Counted from the first letter of the stretch, positions 1-8,002 are shown. The stretch is 64,000 nt of DNA from Allosphingosinicella sp042666435 (GCF_042666435.1 NZ_JBHTDC010000001.1:1178001-1242000), one strand, 5' to 3'. Notes: a model not told the origin generated them from the letters alone. Numbers and translations: made by a program.

Positions 1-49
1 GGCGGAAAAACAGTGCCATCGGCCGATGATATGCCTATCGGCTCCGTTC

Positions 50-1042
50 ATGAGTGAAAGCACCGACAGCCTGCTGGCCGCGCTGGCGCGCGTGTCCGAT
101 CCTGCGGGCGGCAACCTGGCGAGCGGCGGCCGCGTCTCGGCGCCGAGGGTCAAGGACGGCGTCGCCTCTATCGTCCTCGACGTCACCGGCCTCGCCGCCG
201 ACGCCCGCGCCACGCTCGAACGCCGGATCCGCGCCGAGATGGTGGGCGTTCCCGGCATCTCCGACATCCGCATCGCGATGACCGCCGACAAGGTGGCGCG
301 GACGATCATCGCCATCGGCAGCGGCAAGGGCGGGGTCGGCAAGTCCACCCTTTCGGCGAACCTCGCCATCGCCCTTGCCCGTTTCGGAAAAAAGGTCGGA
401 TTGGTCGACGCCGACATTTATGGTCCCTCGCAGCCCCGCATCATGGGCAATCACGATCGTCCGGAGCTCGCCGACAAGCAGATCGTGCCGGTCGATGCCT
501 GGGGCGTGAAGATGCTGTCGATCGGCCAGCTGGTCGATGCCGGCACCGCTCTGGCTTGGCGCGGACCGATGGTGGCGAGCGCGCTCGGCCAGCTGATGGA
601 CGGCGATTGGGGCGATTGCGACACGATGATCGTCGATCTTCCGCCCGGCACGGGAGACATCCAAATGTCGCTCATCCAGAAATGGAAGCCCGCCGGCGCG
701 CTGATCGTCTCGACTCCGCAGGACCTCGCCCTCATCGACGCCACCCGCGCAATCGACCTGTTCCGCAAGATGCACGTGCCCGTGCTCGGCCTCGTCGAGA
801 ATATGGCCGGCTATGCCTGCCCTCATTGCGGCGAGATTTCCGACCCGTTCGGCACCGGCGGCGCGGAGGCCGCGGCGCGGGTGATGGAGATACCCTTCCT
901 CGGCCGCGTTCCGCTCACCCTCTCGATCCGGCGCGCGTCGGACGCGGGGACGCCGCCGGCCGCGGGAGATGACGAGGAGGCTGAGATATTCGCCGGAATC
1001 GCGGCCCGGCTGATGGATGAAGTGAACCGAAAGCGGATGTGA
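50..1042 (+). CDS. apbC: Mrp/ApbC/NBP35-family iron-sulfur carrier P-loop ATPase
   Basis: A 330-aa cytosolic ATPase expected to bind and hand over Fe-S clusters to apoproteins. The N-terminal ~80 residues form a MIP18/DUF59-like domain. The deviant Walker A motif GSGKGGVGKST follows at about residues 91–101, and a CPHC pair near residue 250 would bridge a cluster between two subunits. The ATG at 50 (MSEST…) fits family N-termini better than the in-frame ATG at 26. No clear ribosome binding site is visible and upstream context is cut by the window edge. The gene is followed 28 bp later by a CoA-binding protein gene on the same strand. Length is normal for the family. Confidence 0.95.
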   Translation: MSESTDSLLAALARVSDPAGGNLASGGRVSAPRVKDGVASIVLDVTGLAADARATLERRIRAEMVGVPGISDIRIAMTADKVARTIIAIGSGKGGVGKSTLSANLAIALARFGKKVGLVDADIYGPSQPRIMGNHDRPELADKQIVPVDAWGVKMLSIGQLVDAGTALAWRGPMVASALGQLMDGDWGDCDTMIVDLPPGTGDIQMSLIQKWKPAGALIVSTPQDLALIDATRAIDLFRKMHVPVLGLVENMAGYACPHCGEISDPFGTGGAEAAARVMEIPFLGRVPLTLSIRRASDAGTPPAAGDDEEAEIFAGIAARLMDEVNRKRM

Positions 1043-1070
1043 CGCATTTTCGTCACGAGGAGGAACGAAC

Positions 1071-1502
1071 ATGCCCCTGACCAGCGACCAGGACATCGCC
1101 GAATTACTGGCCAATACCCGCACCATCGCCCTGGTCGGCGCGTCCGACCGGCCGGACCGGCCCAGCTACGGCGTGATGCGCTTCCTTCAGTCGCACGGCT
1201 ACCGCGTCTTCCCGGTCAACCCGCAGATCACCGGCGAGCATGTCCATGGCGAATATGTCTGGCGGGAATTGTCGCAGATCGGCGAGCCGATCGACATGGT
1301 CGATATCTTCCGTCGACCCCAGGCCGCCGGCGAGGCAGTCGACGAAGCCATCGCCGCCGGAGCCAAATCGGTCTGGCTCCAGATCGGCGTCATCAACGAG
1401 GAAGCGGCGGCCCGCGCGGAAGCGGCCGGACTCAAGGTCGTGATGGACAAATGTCCGAAGATAGAGATCCCGAGGCTCAACGTGGCGCCCGTCGGCTCAT
1501 AA
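1071..1502 (+). CDS. CoA-binding domain protein (YccU-like)
   Basis: A 143-aa protein made almost entirely of one Rossmann-fold CoA_binding domain, as in the YccU family. Visible features are the early strand–glycine turn TIALVGASDRPDRPS, the PVNP segment after the second strand, and the late KVVMDKCPKIE segment carrying the conserved C-P. The family is known to bind CoA, but its physiological role is unsettled. A strong GAGGAGG ribosome binding site lies about 8 bases before the ATG. It sits 28 bp after the Mrp/ApbC gene and is probably cotranscribed with it. Confidence 0.88.
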   Translation: MPLTSDQDIAELLANTRTIALVGASDRPDRPSYGVMRFLQSHGYRVFPVNPQITGEHVHGEYVWRELSQIGEPIDMVDIFRRPQAAGEAVDEAIAAGAKSVWLQIGVINEEAAARAEAAGLKVVMDKCPKIEIPRLNVAPVGS

Positions 1503-1635
1503 AGTCTCGGTCGCAGCGCTCCACGAGGCGACGGCAGGAACGGACCCAATTCCCTTCGAAGTTCGTTGTCTCGGTCTGCTTTATCCCGAAGAGACCGGCG
1601 CAGGGCACCGCTCGGCGCGGCTCATCCAGGGTCGA

Positions 1636-1665
1636 GGGCGACCCGGGCCGGAGCCCGGATCGCCC
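1636..1665. terminator. Hairpin between convergent genes
   Basis: A 13-bp stem with one mismatch (GGGCGACCCGGGC / GCCCGGATCGCCC) and a 4-base loop lies between the end of the CoA-binding gene (plus) and the end of the 37-aa gene (minus). There is no T-run, so this is at best a weak or bidirectional terminator. The rest of 1503–1718 shows nothing recognisable. Confidence 0.4.
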
Positions 1666-1718
1666 GTCAACGATCGATTGGAGGCAATCGAGGTTCGTGT
1701 CGTGGGGCCGCGCGCGGC

Positions 1719-1832
1719 TCATGCGACCTGGACCTGGGCGCCGGTGTCGATGCTCATGATCGCCAGGGTGCCGCTGAAGGCGCTCAGAGTCATGAACGAG
1801 GCGGCGAGGATGAAGAGGCTCTTGCGGATCAT
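1719..1832 (-). CDS. 37-aa small membrane or exported peptide
   Basis: This short reading frame starts MIRKSLFILAASF and ends TGAQVQVA. It has a basic N-terminus, a hydrophobic run of about 20 residues and a short polar tail, so it is probably a single-pass membrane peptide or an exported peptide. A GGGAG ribosome binding site lies about 6 bases before the ATG at 1832. It is alone on this strand, with its promoter region facing that of the winged-helix regulator. I do not recognise a family. Codon use fits the genome. Confidence 0.5.
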   Translation of the reverse strand: MIRKSLFILAASFMTLSAFSGTLAIMSIDTGAQVQVA

Positions 1833-1901
1833 TTCGTGTCTCCCGAAGCGACCCGGCTTCATTGCCGGGGGCAGGATTCGATCTAGCCCGGCCGGCGGCG
1901 G

Positions 1902-1947
1902 ACATCCTGCGAGGGGGGTGGAAACATCCTGTGTCAGAATCTTTCCA
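1902..1947. promoter_or_regulatory. Direct and inverted repeats before the winged-helix regulator gene
   Basis: ACATCCTG occurs at 1902 and again at 1924, exactly 22 bp apart. The second copy lies inside an inverted pair TGGAAA (1919) / TTTCCA (1942). Both lie in the 231-bp divergent space between the 37-aa gene and the regulator gene. OmpR-type winged-helix proteins bind direct repeats at about this spacing, so this could be an autoregulatory operator. That role is inference. Confidence 0.3.
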
Positions 1948-2063
1948 CGATCCCGCGCCGCGTTCGGCCAGACCGGCGCTCGTCCGGCATCGAATCGGCG
2001 GCCGGTTTATGCTAGGCAAGTCCGTGGCTTGTCCGCTTTCGGCGGTTGGCCGGGAGACGTGGA

Positions 2064-3659
2064 GTGTCGATCGATCCGACAGGCGACCTGATCTTCGGTG
2101 ACTTCCGGATCGATCGAGCGGACGAGCGGCTGGTCGGACCCCAGGGACCGGTGAAGCTCGGCAACAAGGCCTTCCAGGTGCTGATGCTGCTCGCCGGCCA
2201 GAGCGGACGGCTGGTGACCAAGGATGCCTTGTTCTCGTCGGTCTGGGACGGGACGATCGTGACCGAATCGGCGCTGACCTCGGTCATCAAGGAATTGCGG
2301 CGCGCGCTGGGCGACGAATCCCGCACCCCGCGCTACATCGAAAGCGCCTATGGCCGGGGTTATCGCTTCATCGCCCCGGTCGAATCGGGGGATCACGGCC
2401 CGTTCGCTTCCGCGTCCTGTGCGCCGGCGTCGGCCGAGGGCCAGCCGCCGCTGGTGCTGGTTTCGGCGTTTCGCGACGATGCGGTTCAGGCGCGCCATCC
2501 GCACTCCGCCGCTTGGCTGCGCGAGGAAGTGGTGTCGGCGCTGGCGCGCCTCCGCGAGATCCAGTTGGTCTCCGACAACCGCCCCGAGCAGGAAGCGGGA
2601 ACGGGCCGCCCGGACCCTTCGGATCGGGACTATCAGCTGACCGCCACCTTGCTGCCCGACGGCGAGGGCGTGAAGGTCGCCGCCCGCGCCAAGCGCCTGG
2701 CCGACGGGCGCGTCGTCTGGGCCGAAACCATGTCGCTCGCCGATACCGGCACGGCCGGCGGCGTCGAGAAGATCGTGCGGCGCATCGTCGCCGCGGCGCT
2801 GCCCGCGCTCGACGGCGACCTCCTGCTCGGCCTGCCCGCCGGGACCGGCGATCTTTACGACCGCTATCTCCTCGCCAAGCATCGCTCGTTCACGGCGGCG
2901 ACCTTTGCCGAAGCGAAGGCGGTCGCCGAGGCGCTGGAGGCGATCATCACCGAACGCCCAGCCTTCGCGCTCGCTTATCCGCCGCTGGTGCGGCTCTACA
3001 ATATCGACTTCGGCTATACCGCATTCGGCGCGACCGGGCCGGCCGAGCGCGCCCGAGCGCTTGCCCTCGCGAAAGCCGGGCTCGCCGCCGATCGGGCCAA
3101 CGTCCATGCTTATACGGTGCTCGGATTCTGCTACGTCTGGCAGAAGGAGCGCGACCTCGCCCGCAAGAGTTTCGAATGGGCGCTGGCGCTCAACCCCTAT
3201 AATCATGTCCGCCTGCAGGAAGTCGCGGCAGGCCTGGTCTATACCGGCGACGCCGCGACGGCGCGGGCGCTGATGGAGCGCGCGAGTGAGCTCAACCCCA
3301 TTCCCGACGATAACTTCTTCGAGGATTCGGGCCGGTTGCGCCTGTTCGACGGCGATTATGAGGGCGCGCTCGCGATGCTCGAATCTATCATGAGCGGGAC
3401 GATCTGGGCGGAATTCTACCGGGCGATCTGCGAGATCCGGCTCGGCTCGGAGCAAGGCCCATCCCGGATCGCGGCGTGGCGGGCACGGGCCGGGGCCGGC
3501 TGGCATGGTGCGGCCCGCCCGTCGCCGGACGACATCAAGAGCTGGATCGCCCGCCATCATCCGCTGCCCGGCGCGGCGGGCGAGCGGTTTTTCGCGGACG
3601 TCGAAGAGGCGCTTGGGCGTCCCGTTCCTGCCCGACCAGCTCTGCGAGTTCCTGGATGA
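2064..3659 (+). CDS. Winged-helix (OmpR/CadC-type) transcriptional regulator with C-terminal TPR region
   Basis: A 531-aa one-component regulator. Residues ~4–97 form a Trans_reg_C winged-helix domain, with the VTKDALFSSVW and YGRGYRFIAPV signatures. There is no receiver domain and no clear membrane segment. The middle region resembles the CadC/TolB-type segment that follows such domains, and the last ~250 residues read as TPR-like helical repeats (LAKAGLAADRANVHAYTVLG…). The GTG at 2064 is preferred over the TTG at 2046 because GGGAG sits 7 bases before it. Its 3' end overlaps the 3' end of tfuA on the other strand by 125 bp. Its targets are unknown; the convergent ycaO–tfuA block is one possibility. 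Confidence 0.82.
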   Translation: MSIDPTGDLIFGDFRIDRADERLVGPQGPVKLGNKAFQVLMLLAGQSGRLVTKDALFSSVWDGTIVTESALTSVIKELRRALGDESRTPRYIESAYGRGYRFIAPVESGDHGPFASASCAPASAEGQPPLVLVSAFRDDAVQARHPHSAAWLREEVVSALARLREIQLVSDNRPEQEAGTGRPDPSDRDYQLTATLLPDGEGVKVAARAKRLADGRVVWAETMSLADTGTAGGVEKIVRRIVAAALPALDGDLLLGLPAGTGDLYDRYLLAKHRSFTAATFAEAKAVAEALEAIITERPAFALAYPPLVRLYNIDFGYTAFGATGPAERARALALAKAGLAADRANVHAYTVLGFCYVWQKERDLARKSFEWALALNPYNHVRLQEVAAGLVYTGDAATARALMERASELNPIPDDNFFEDSGRLRLFDGDYEGALAMLESIMSGTIWAEFYRAICEIRLGSEQGPSRIAAWRARAGAGWHGAARPSPDDIKSWIARHHPLPGAAGERFFADVEEALGRPVPARPALRVPG

Positions 3660-4341
3660 AGCAGGTATAAGGAGGGGGAACCGCGCGATGGGGAGCGTGG
3701 CTTCGCCGCGCCACCGCCAGGCAGGCGAGCGCGTCGATCCGCTTCAACGGGACATGAAGTTCCCGCAGCCGCCGGAACGTGGCCGCATCGACCAGCCCCT
3801 CGCCGAGGCAGCGCGCCTCCATCAGCGGCCAGTCCCGGCTGTCGAAATGAATGTCGTGGACACGCGCGCGGATACGCCGGGCGACATCCACGCCTAACAG
3901 CCCGGCCCGGCACGCGGCGACCAAAGTCGCGCGAACCTCGACCATCGGCACGGTCAGCGGAGCCCAGCCGAGCCGCTCGGTCGCGTGGATCAGGGCAACC
4001 TCGTCATCACCGGTCAGGCGCCCATCCCGGTAGGCGCGATAGATGGCGCCGACCCCGATCATGCCCAGCCCGTCCAGCTCGGCCGCCCTCAGCGCCCCCA
4101 TGCTCGCCGCGCCGAGAACGCGCGTTCCCCGCGCCATCAGCATCAGCAGCTCCTTGTGCCAGGGCGCGGGACGGGAATCGAAGAAACCGTCGATCAGGCA
4201 GAGCATCGGCGGCGGCCGGTCGAGCCATGCCAGGAGGTCGCCGGCCGACGCCGGCGGGCGCCAGGAGAAGGCCGAATCCTCCGGCCGGAAGGCGGGCGGC
4301 AGCGAGGGTCCCACGAAGACGGGGATGGGCTGCGCATTCAT
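3535..4341 (-). CDS. tfuA: TfuA-domain protein, YcaO partner
   Basis: A 268-aa protein with the TfuA core: PVFVGPSLP at the N-terminus, LIDGFFDS, the hallmark VLGAASMGALRAAEL around residues 85–100, then GIGVGAIYR-like and DDEVALIHA segments. TfuA proteins (named from the Rhizobium trifolitoxin operon) act with YcaO enzymes. In the studied thioamide systems they are thought to supply sulfur for backbone thioamidation. The ATG overlaps the ycaO stop codon as ATGA, so the two are translationally coupled. The last ~40 residues (rich in R and P, ending DDGGRSSS) are encoded antisense to the convergent regulator gene and probably form a non-conserved tail. Confidence 0.88.
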   Translation of the reverse strand: MNAQPIPVFVGPSLPPAFRPEDSAFSWRPPASAGDLLAWLDRPPPMLCLIDGFFDSRPAPWHKELLMLMARGTRVLGAASMGALRAAELDGLGMIGVGAIYRAYRDGRLTGDDEVALIHATERLGWAPLTVPMVEVRATLVAACRAGLLGVDVARRIRARVHDIHFDSRDWPLMEARCLGEGLVDAATFRRLRELHVPLKRIDALACLAVARRSHAPHRAVPPPYTCFIQELAELVGQERDAQAPLRRPRKTARPPRRAADDGGRSSS

Positions 4342-5489
4342 GCGACCGGCGCTCGCCGCCGGCGGTGGACCGAGCCAAGCCCGCAAACGAACGCCTTGAC
4401 CACGGCGATGCCCCCGCCATCCAATAGCGGCACGATCGCAATCCGCGGGTACCCCGCGCGCGCCAATGCATCTGTGATCGCGTCGGCGCCTTCGGGCCCG
4501 GGTGCGACGGCGCCGAAATCGACGCCGTTCATGCCGGGGGCCGGCGGAACGCCGAACATGATGTCCATCCCTCCCCGCGCCCGTCGCGCATAGGTCGCCG
4601 GCGGCAGATCCTCGCGCGCGCCCGCGATGAACGTCGCCCGCGCCTGGATCGCCTCGGCGAGCGCCTTGAACAAAGCGACCTCCGGGACCGGATGGCATCC
4701 CCTGCCCTGGATCGCGCGATAGGGCGCCCCGGTCTTGCCCATATCGTTCAGCTCGCAGGCGAAGACCGGCAGATCGACGACCGAGGGAACAAAATAGATT
4801 CTCACCGACACCCCGGCACGGTGCAGCCGCTCGCGCCACTCGCCGAGCCAGTCGAACGGCACCGTATCGAGACGGATCGCGTCGGCCATGCAGGCGAGCA
4901 GGCCCCGCGTCTGCCACTCGGTCACCGCGTCCCGCTCGATCACCTCCATGAGCGCCACTGTGATCGCTTCCGCCCGCGACGCGCCGGCGGCGAGGCCGTT
5001 GCTGCCCCGGTCGAACGCGCTCGGCACGTCCACCGTCAGGTCGAGCGAGACGATCTCGAACGGCAGGTGGATAGGGCCGCCCGAGATCGGATCGTGCGCG
5101 ATGGCCCAGCGATAGGAGGCGTCGGCCGCCGGCGGTCGCTCCCGATCCAAGGCGAAGTCCGCCAGGCTTTCTCCGCGGCTCGCCCCCGGCAGGGCGTCGA
5201 ACCGACAGTTCGGCCCTTCGGCGCCGAACGTCTCGGCGCTGTCGCTCTCGACCGCCTCGAGCAACGCGCCTAGCTGGGCGTCCGCGTCGGTCGCGCCCTT
5301 GCCCTGATGGACGCTGAGCGCCCGGCTCATCGGCCGCACAGCCTGCCAGACGGGCAGGCCGAGGCAGTCGAGCCGGGTGATATCGGCGAGCCTGGTCACG
5401 CCGGCCCGCGCGGCGGCGGCGCGAGCGGCGGGTAACAGCGCCCCGGCGGCGGCCGATCGCAGCGGATCGGAAGGGCCGAGGGCCGCCAT
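4338..5489 (-). CDS. ycaO: YcaO-family ATP-dependent peptide-backbone modifying enzyme
   Basis: A 383-aa YcaO protein. The ATP/Mg-binding signature is visible: SNGLAAGASRAEAITVALME followed by VIERDAV (about residues 162–192), then GCHPVPEVALFKALAEAIQAR near residue 270. YcaO enzymes activate an amide carbonyl by phosphorylation and make azolines, amidines or, with TfuA, thioamides. No precursor-binding E1-like/C domain is fused, and the C-terminus (GLGSVHRRRRAPVA) lacks the PxPxP end typical of azoline-forming cyclodehydratases, which fits the TfuA partnership. Gene order upstream is pmbA, an IMPase-family gene, the 94-aa gene, then ycaO and tfuA. No strong ribosome binding site precedes its ATG. 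Confidence 0.9.
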   Translation of the reverse strand: MAALGPSDPLRSAAAGALLPAARAAAARAGVTRLADITRLDCLGLPVWQAVRPMSRALSVHQGKGATDADAQLGALLEAVESDSAETFGAEGPNCRFDALPGASRGESLADFALDRERPPAADASYRWAIAHDPISGGPIHLPFEIVSLDLTVDVPSAFDRGSNGLAAGASRAEAITVALMEVIERDAVTEWQTRGLLACMADAIRLDTVPFDWLGEWRERLHRAGVSVRIYFVPSVVDLPVFACELNDMGKTGAPYRAIQGRGCHPVPEVALFKALAEAIQARATFIAGAREDLPPATYARRARGGMDIMFGVPPAPGMNGVDFGAVAPGPEGADAITDALARAGYPRIAIVPLLDGGGIAVVKAFVCGLGSVHRRRRAPVA

Positions 5490-5524
5490 GCGATCAGGCC
5501 GCCGCTGTTATGGCGGCGTCCTTG

Positions 5525-5809
5525 TCAGATTGCGGGCTTCGGGCCGGTATGCATCGGCCCCAAAGCGGCCCATTGATAGTCAATACGGCCCGCGCGCAGC
5601 GATCCGCCATCCTGCGACTTCACGAACATCTGCCGCATCTCCTCGATGCCGCGCTTCTGCTCGTCGGTGAGATCCTGCGCCCCCGGATCATATTCCAGGA
5701 CCGCGATCGCCACATAGAGGCGCTCGCCGTCCTCGATCACGAAATTCGGCGCGGCGAGGGCCGGCTGGCCGTCCTTGGCGACGTGGACGACCTTGCTCTC
5801 GGATTCCAT
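5525..5809 (-). CDS. 94-aa protein of unknown function upstream of ycaO–tfuA
   Basis: A small acidic soluble protein starting MESESKVVHVAKDGQPALAA, with a β-rich first half (LYVAIAVLEYDPGAQ), a helix (LTDEQKRGIEEMRQMF) and an unusual tail GPMHTGPKPAI. The second ATG (5809) has GGAG 6 bases upstream, while the ATG at 5815 has the same GGAG directly against it, so 5809 is preferred. Only 35 bp separate it from ycaO, so they are probably cotranscribed. I do not recognise a family. It has no Cys and no double-Gly leader site. It could be a partner or a substrate of YcaO–TfuA, but nothing in the sequence proves that. Confidence 0.75.
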   Translation of the reverse strand: MESESKVVHVAKDGQPALAAPNFVIEDGERLYVAIAVLEYDPGAQDLTDEQKRGIEEMRQMFVKSQDGGSLRAGRIDYQWAALGPMHTGPKPAI

Positions 5810-5901
5810 GTGCATCTCCGGCGCTGGGGAGGGAACGCAACACGACCGCCTCGCATACCATATCGCCCTGCTTCTGGAAACGGCGTCCCGCGCCGCGAGA
5901 A

Positions 5902-6663
5902 TCAGACGGCGGCTTCCGCCCGTTCCCGCAGCCGCTCCACCGCCGCCGCGTGGATGCCCGGGGTTGCGACCAGCACGCCGAACGCTTCGCCCGAATGGGT
6001 GTTGAAGGCGAAGGGCTGGCCGAGCACGCCGGTCACCGTGGCGCCGGCTTCGGCGGCGATCAGGGCGGCGGCGGCGATATCCCATTCGAAGCCCCAGCGC
6101 AGGGTCGCCACCAGATCGGCCTCGCCGGCCGCGACCATGGCGATGCGCAGGGCGATGGAATTGGGCTTGGCGACGGCAACGAGGTCCCCGTCCACTTGAG
6201 GGAGCTGGTCGGCCGGAACTCGCGCGCCGGCGAAATCCGTGCGCCCGCTCACCCGCAGCCGCTTGTCGCCAAGCCACGCGCCCTTGCCGGCCTCGGCCTT
6301 CCAATGCTCGCCCCGCGCAGGCGCATCGAGCACGCCGATGATCGGCACCCGGTCCTCGACCAGCGCCACCGACACGCACCAACCCGGCCGCTGGCGGAGG
6401 TAATCGCGCGTCCCGTCGATCGGATCCACGATCCAGGCGCGGCGTTTCTCGTAGCGGTCCGAGGCGTCGAGCGTCTCTTCCGACAGCCAGCCCGCATCCG
6501 GGTCGAGCGCGGTCAGATGCTCGCGGAGGAAGGCATCCACTTCGAGGTCGATGTCGCAGACCGGATGGCCCGGCACCTTCTCCCACCGTTCGAAGGCGTC
6601 GCCGCACCGTCCCAAAGCGATGCGCCCGGCCTCTGCGGCGATCCTGGAAACCTCCTCAAGCAC
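5902..6663 (-). CDS. Inositol monophosphatase-family / 3'(2'),5'-bisphosphate nucleotidase-like phosphatase
   Basis: A 253-aa metal-dependent phosphatase. The family metal-binding signatures are present: SEET (about residue 62), WIVDPIDGTRDY (about 76–87) and the C-terminal EWDIAAAALIAAEAGA. The family removes phosphate from inositol phosphates, PAP/PAPS-type nucleotides or related small molecules, and the exact substrate cannot be read from sequence. It overlaps the 3' end of pmbA by 8 bp, showing tight coupling. A pmbA–bisphosphate-nucleotidase order is, as I recall, common in Alphaproteobacteria. Confidence 0.88.
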   Translation of the reverse strand: MLEEVSRIAAEAGRIALGRCGDAFERWEKVPGHPVCDIDLEVDAFLREHLTALDPDAGWLSEETLDASDRYEKRRAWIVDPIDGTRDYLRQRPGWCVSVALVEDRVPIIGVLDAPARGEHWKAEAGKGAWLGDKRLRVSGRTDFAGARVPADQLPQVDGDLVAVAKPNSIALRIAMVAAGEADLVATLRWGFEWDIAAAALIAAEAGATVTGVLGQPFAFNTHSGEAFGVLVATPGIHAAAVERLRERAEAAV

Positions 6664-8002
6664 CGGCGATCGTCATTCCTTCCATGCGCAAGGTCGGAAC
6701 ATTGACCGCGCGGCGATGTTCCAGATCGTCCGCCGGGGTGAGACTCGCGAACATGGCGATCAGATTGCCGGCGATGGTGATCTCGGCCACCGGCGCGCCG
6801 ATCTCGCCATCCTCGATGATGAAGCCGGAAGCACCCCGGCTATAATCGCCGGTCACCGGGTTGACGCCCTGGCCGATCAGTTCGGTCACATAGACGCCCC
6901 GCTTGATGTCGCCGATCAGCGCCGCCTTGCTCACCCGTCCCGGCGCCATGTCGACATTGGTCGCGCTCGCGCCCGGAGAGCCGCCGATGCCGCGCGTCGA
7001 ATGGCCGGTCGGCGCCCGACCCAATTGCCGCGCCGAGGCGCTGTCGAGCAGCCAGCCGGTGAGCCGCCCGCCGTCGATGAGCTTGCTCGGCGCGGTCGCC
7101 ATCCCTTCGCCGTCGAAGGGTTTGGAGCGAAGCCCGCGCCTCTTGTGGGGATCGTCGATGATGGTGACGCCATCGGCGAATATCTTTTCGCCCTCTCGGT
7201 CGAGCAGGAAGCTCGTCTTGCGGGTGATGGCGGAGCCGGTGATCGCACTCAGCAGATGGCCGACCAGGCTCGCGCCGACGCGCCGATCGAACACGACCGG
7301 CATCGGCCCGCTTGGCAGTCGCGCCGGATTGAGCCGCGCCACCGCGCGCTCGCCCGCCTCGCGCCCGATCTCCTCCGCATCGTCGAGATCCTCGAGCCAG
7401 CGCGCGCTGTGGCTGGCATGGTCGCGCTGCATCGAGCCGCCGCTGCCGGCGATGACGCTGGCGGAGCCTCCATAGCCGCTGGTCGTGTAGCCGCGGCAGA
7501 AACCGTGACTGGTGGCGAGCGCGACCACCGAGCGACCGGCGCTGACTCCGGCGCCCTCGCTGTTGGTGACGCCTGCGACGCTTCGCGCCGCATCCTCGGT
7601 CGCCAGCGCGCGGGCCTTCAGGTCGGCCGGCGAAGGGTCGCGGCCGTCGTCACCCTCGACATCGACTCCTCCGTGCCGCAGCAACCTGTCCTCCGGCGCG
7701 AGGCCGGCAAATGCGTCCTCCGGCGCCTCGCGCGCCATCGCCGCCGCGCGCTCGACCAAAGCCGCCAGCGCCTCCATCGACAGGTCCGACGAAGAGACGC
7801 TCGCCGACCGGCGCCCCAGGAAGAAGCGCAGCCCGATCTCCTCGCCCTCGGATCGCTCCACGTCCTCCAGCTCGCCGAGCCGGACCTGGATGCCGGTGGA
7901 GGCTTCGCCGGCATAGAGCACGTCGGCGGCGTCGGCGCCGGCCTTGCGGGCGGCCTCGATCAGGGCGGCGGCGCGCGCCTCGGCTTGTTCGATGCTGAGC
8001 AT
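6656..8002 (-). CDS. pmbA: TldE/PmbA-type metallopeptidase complex subunit
   Basis: A 448-aa member of the TldD/PmbA (U62) family. The HExxxH metal site that marks TldD is absent, so this is the TldE/PmbA partner. Family-like segments include the N-terminal GIQVRLGELEDVERSEGEEI region and the C-terminal GVYVTELIGQGVNPVTGDYSRGASGF block. In E. coli TldD/TldE matures microcin B17, a YcaO-made peptide, and cleaves unfolded CcdA. No tldD lies in this window. Its position at the head of the minus-strand block that ends in ycaO–tfuA makes a role in processing modified peptides worth considering. Confidence 0.92.
   Translation of the reverse strand: MLSIEQAEARAAALIEAARKAGADAADVLYAGEASTGIQVRLGELEDVERSEGEEIGLRFFLGRRSASVSSSDLSMEALAALVERAAAMAREAPEDAFAGLAPEDRLLRHGGVDVEGDDGRDPSPADLKARALATEDAARSVAGVTNSEGAGVSAGRSVVALATSHGFCRGYTTSGYGGSASVIAGSGGSMQRDHASHSARWLEDLDDAEEIGREAGERAVARLNPARLPSGPMPVVFDRRVGASLVGHLLSAITGSAITRKTSFLLDREGEKIFADGVTIIDDPHKRRGLRSKPFDGEGMATAPSKLIDGGRLTGWLLDSASARQLGRAPTGHSTRGIGGSPGASATNVDMAPGRVSKAALIGDIKRGVYVTELIGQGVNPVTGDYSRGASGFIIEDGEIGAPVAEITIAGNLIAMFASLTPADDLEHRRAVNVPTLRMEGMTIAGA

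Noticed and set aside
1538..1570. GGAAC…GTT near the end of the CoA-binding gene
   Set aside because: Spacer is 19 bases to GTT, and no gene lies downstream in that direction.
2007..3560. Long 517-aa minus-strand open frame opposite the winged-helix regulator
   Set aside because: High-GC shadow frame; low-complexity Arg/Gly-rich translation and no family signatures, while the plus strand carries clear domains.
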